NCBI GenBank assembly: GCA_031287655.1
Contig: JAITSR010000039.1
Location: 1-6,264, forward strand
Origin: Clostridiales bacterium
GTDB lineage: Bacteria; Bacillota; Clostridia; WRLR01
DNA length: 6,264 nt
Direction: 5' to 3'
A program made the position numbers and the translations under genes. Numbering within the stretch: the stretch's first letter is position 1; each line of letters begins with the position of its first letter. Positions 6,023 through 6,264 of the stretch are shown here, one piece after another. The notes under the pieces were generated by a model. That model did not search any database. It saw only the letters and a list, made by a program, of their open reading frames with translations, and was not told the origin of the DNA.

Positions 6023-6061
6023 GTGTCGGCAACCGACACCGGCGAGGGCATTGACGGTTGC
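6023..6061. repeat. Two mutually exclusive hairpins between converging genes
   Basis: GTGTCGG (6023-6029) and CCGACAC (6033-6039) form a perfect 7-bp stem with a 3-nt loop. GCAACCG (6029-6035) and CGGTTGC (6055-6061) form another perfect 7-bp stem that uses the middle of the first one. Neither has a real T tract on either strand, though the second is followed by TTATT on the plus strand. A shared terminator for the converging GNAT and PD-(D/E)XK genes is plausible but unproven. Confidence 0.5.
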
Positions 6062-6064
6062 TTA

Positions 6065-6264
6065 TTAACATCCAAAAATGTTTACTGTTTTTCCGTCAAC
6101 ACTCTCTTTTTTGACCGTTAATTTCTTCTTCCAACTGATTGTTTTCCGCTGGTCAAATAATACGAGCCAACCCGTGTCGGCGCCCAGCGTGTCCATATAG
6201 GCCGCTATCTGTTTGATGCCCTCGCCTCGGGCGCCTTCGCCGTGACGAATCTTCAATTCAATGG
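6065..6264 (-). CDS. AAA-ATPase-like / PD-(D/E)XK nuclease-superfamily protein, C-terminal fragment (5' end outside window)
   Basis: The frame is open to the window edge and ends with TAA at 6067-6065; 65 complete residues are visible. The fragment begins IELKIRHGEGARGEGIKQIA, then has AAYMDTLGADTGWLVLFDQR, and ends VNIFGC. The TTG at 6256 is an internal Leu codon, not a start. The E-x-K in IELK is the last catalytic motif of the PD-(D/E)XK fold, and 'G..QIa.YmD..G...GwLvlFD.R' with a final 'FG' is the usual end of ATP-binding proteins of this sort in Firmicutes. The ATPase domain would lie beyond position 6264. It converges on the GNAT gene. The family is different in detail from that at the left edge. 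Cellular role unknown. Confidence 0.8.
   Translation of the reverse strand, partial: IELKIRHGEGARGEGIKQIAAYMDTLGADTGWLVLFDQRKTISWKKKLTVKKESVDGKTVNIFGC

Overview
The window looks like chromosome of an anaerobic Firmicute, most likely a GC-rich member of Clostridia. The reasons are the strong GGAGG/AAAGGAG ribosome-binding sites, a DUF2148 ferredoxin-like protein, a BmrR-type MerR regulator, and the C-terminal ends of two PD-(D/E)XK nuclease-type proteins of sorts that are paralog-rich in gut and digester Clostridia. The assignment rests on gene content only.

Layout. Positions 1-176 hold the 3' end of a PD-(D/E)XK nuclease-superfamily gene (+). A 75-bp gap with an 8-bp inverted repeat follows. 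Positions 252-2540 (+) encode a 762-residue glutaminase-A-like / DUF4965-DUF1793 six-hairpin protein with four low-complexity Asp/Gly/Ala-rich insertions and no signal peptide. It converges on a DUF2148 gene (2568-3101, -). Their junction contains an imperfect tandem repeat that carries terminator-like hairpins for the minus strand. A 286-bp divergent control region (3102-3387) holds a probable minus-strand promoter for the DUF2148 gene and a clear MerR-type promoter with a 19-bp spacer for the MerR/GyrI-like regulator (3388-4368, +).

After a 175-bp AT-rich spacer with its own extended -10 promoter comes a Phd/YefM-PIN toxin-antitoxin pair (4544-4834 and 4834-5220, +, ATG overlapping the stop). 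A GNAT acetyltransferase follows (5252-6010, +). The right edge holds the 3' end of a second PD-(D/E)XK-type gene on the minus strand (6065-6264), converging on the GNAT gene across a 54-bp spacer with two mutually exclusive hairpins.

The genes do not form one pathway. The very GC-rich left part (glutaminase-like and DUF2148 genes) and the visibly more AT-rich middle (3200-5220: regulator and toxin-antitoxin) look like different acquisitions. I see no CRISPR array, transposase, tRNA or rRNA, and no convincing new multi-gene system. The most unusual items are the low-complexity insertions in the glutaminase-like protein, the duplicated terminator-like module that forms its C-terminus, and the structured control regions.
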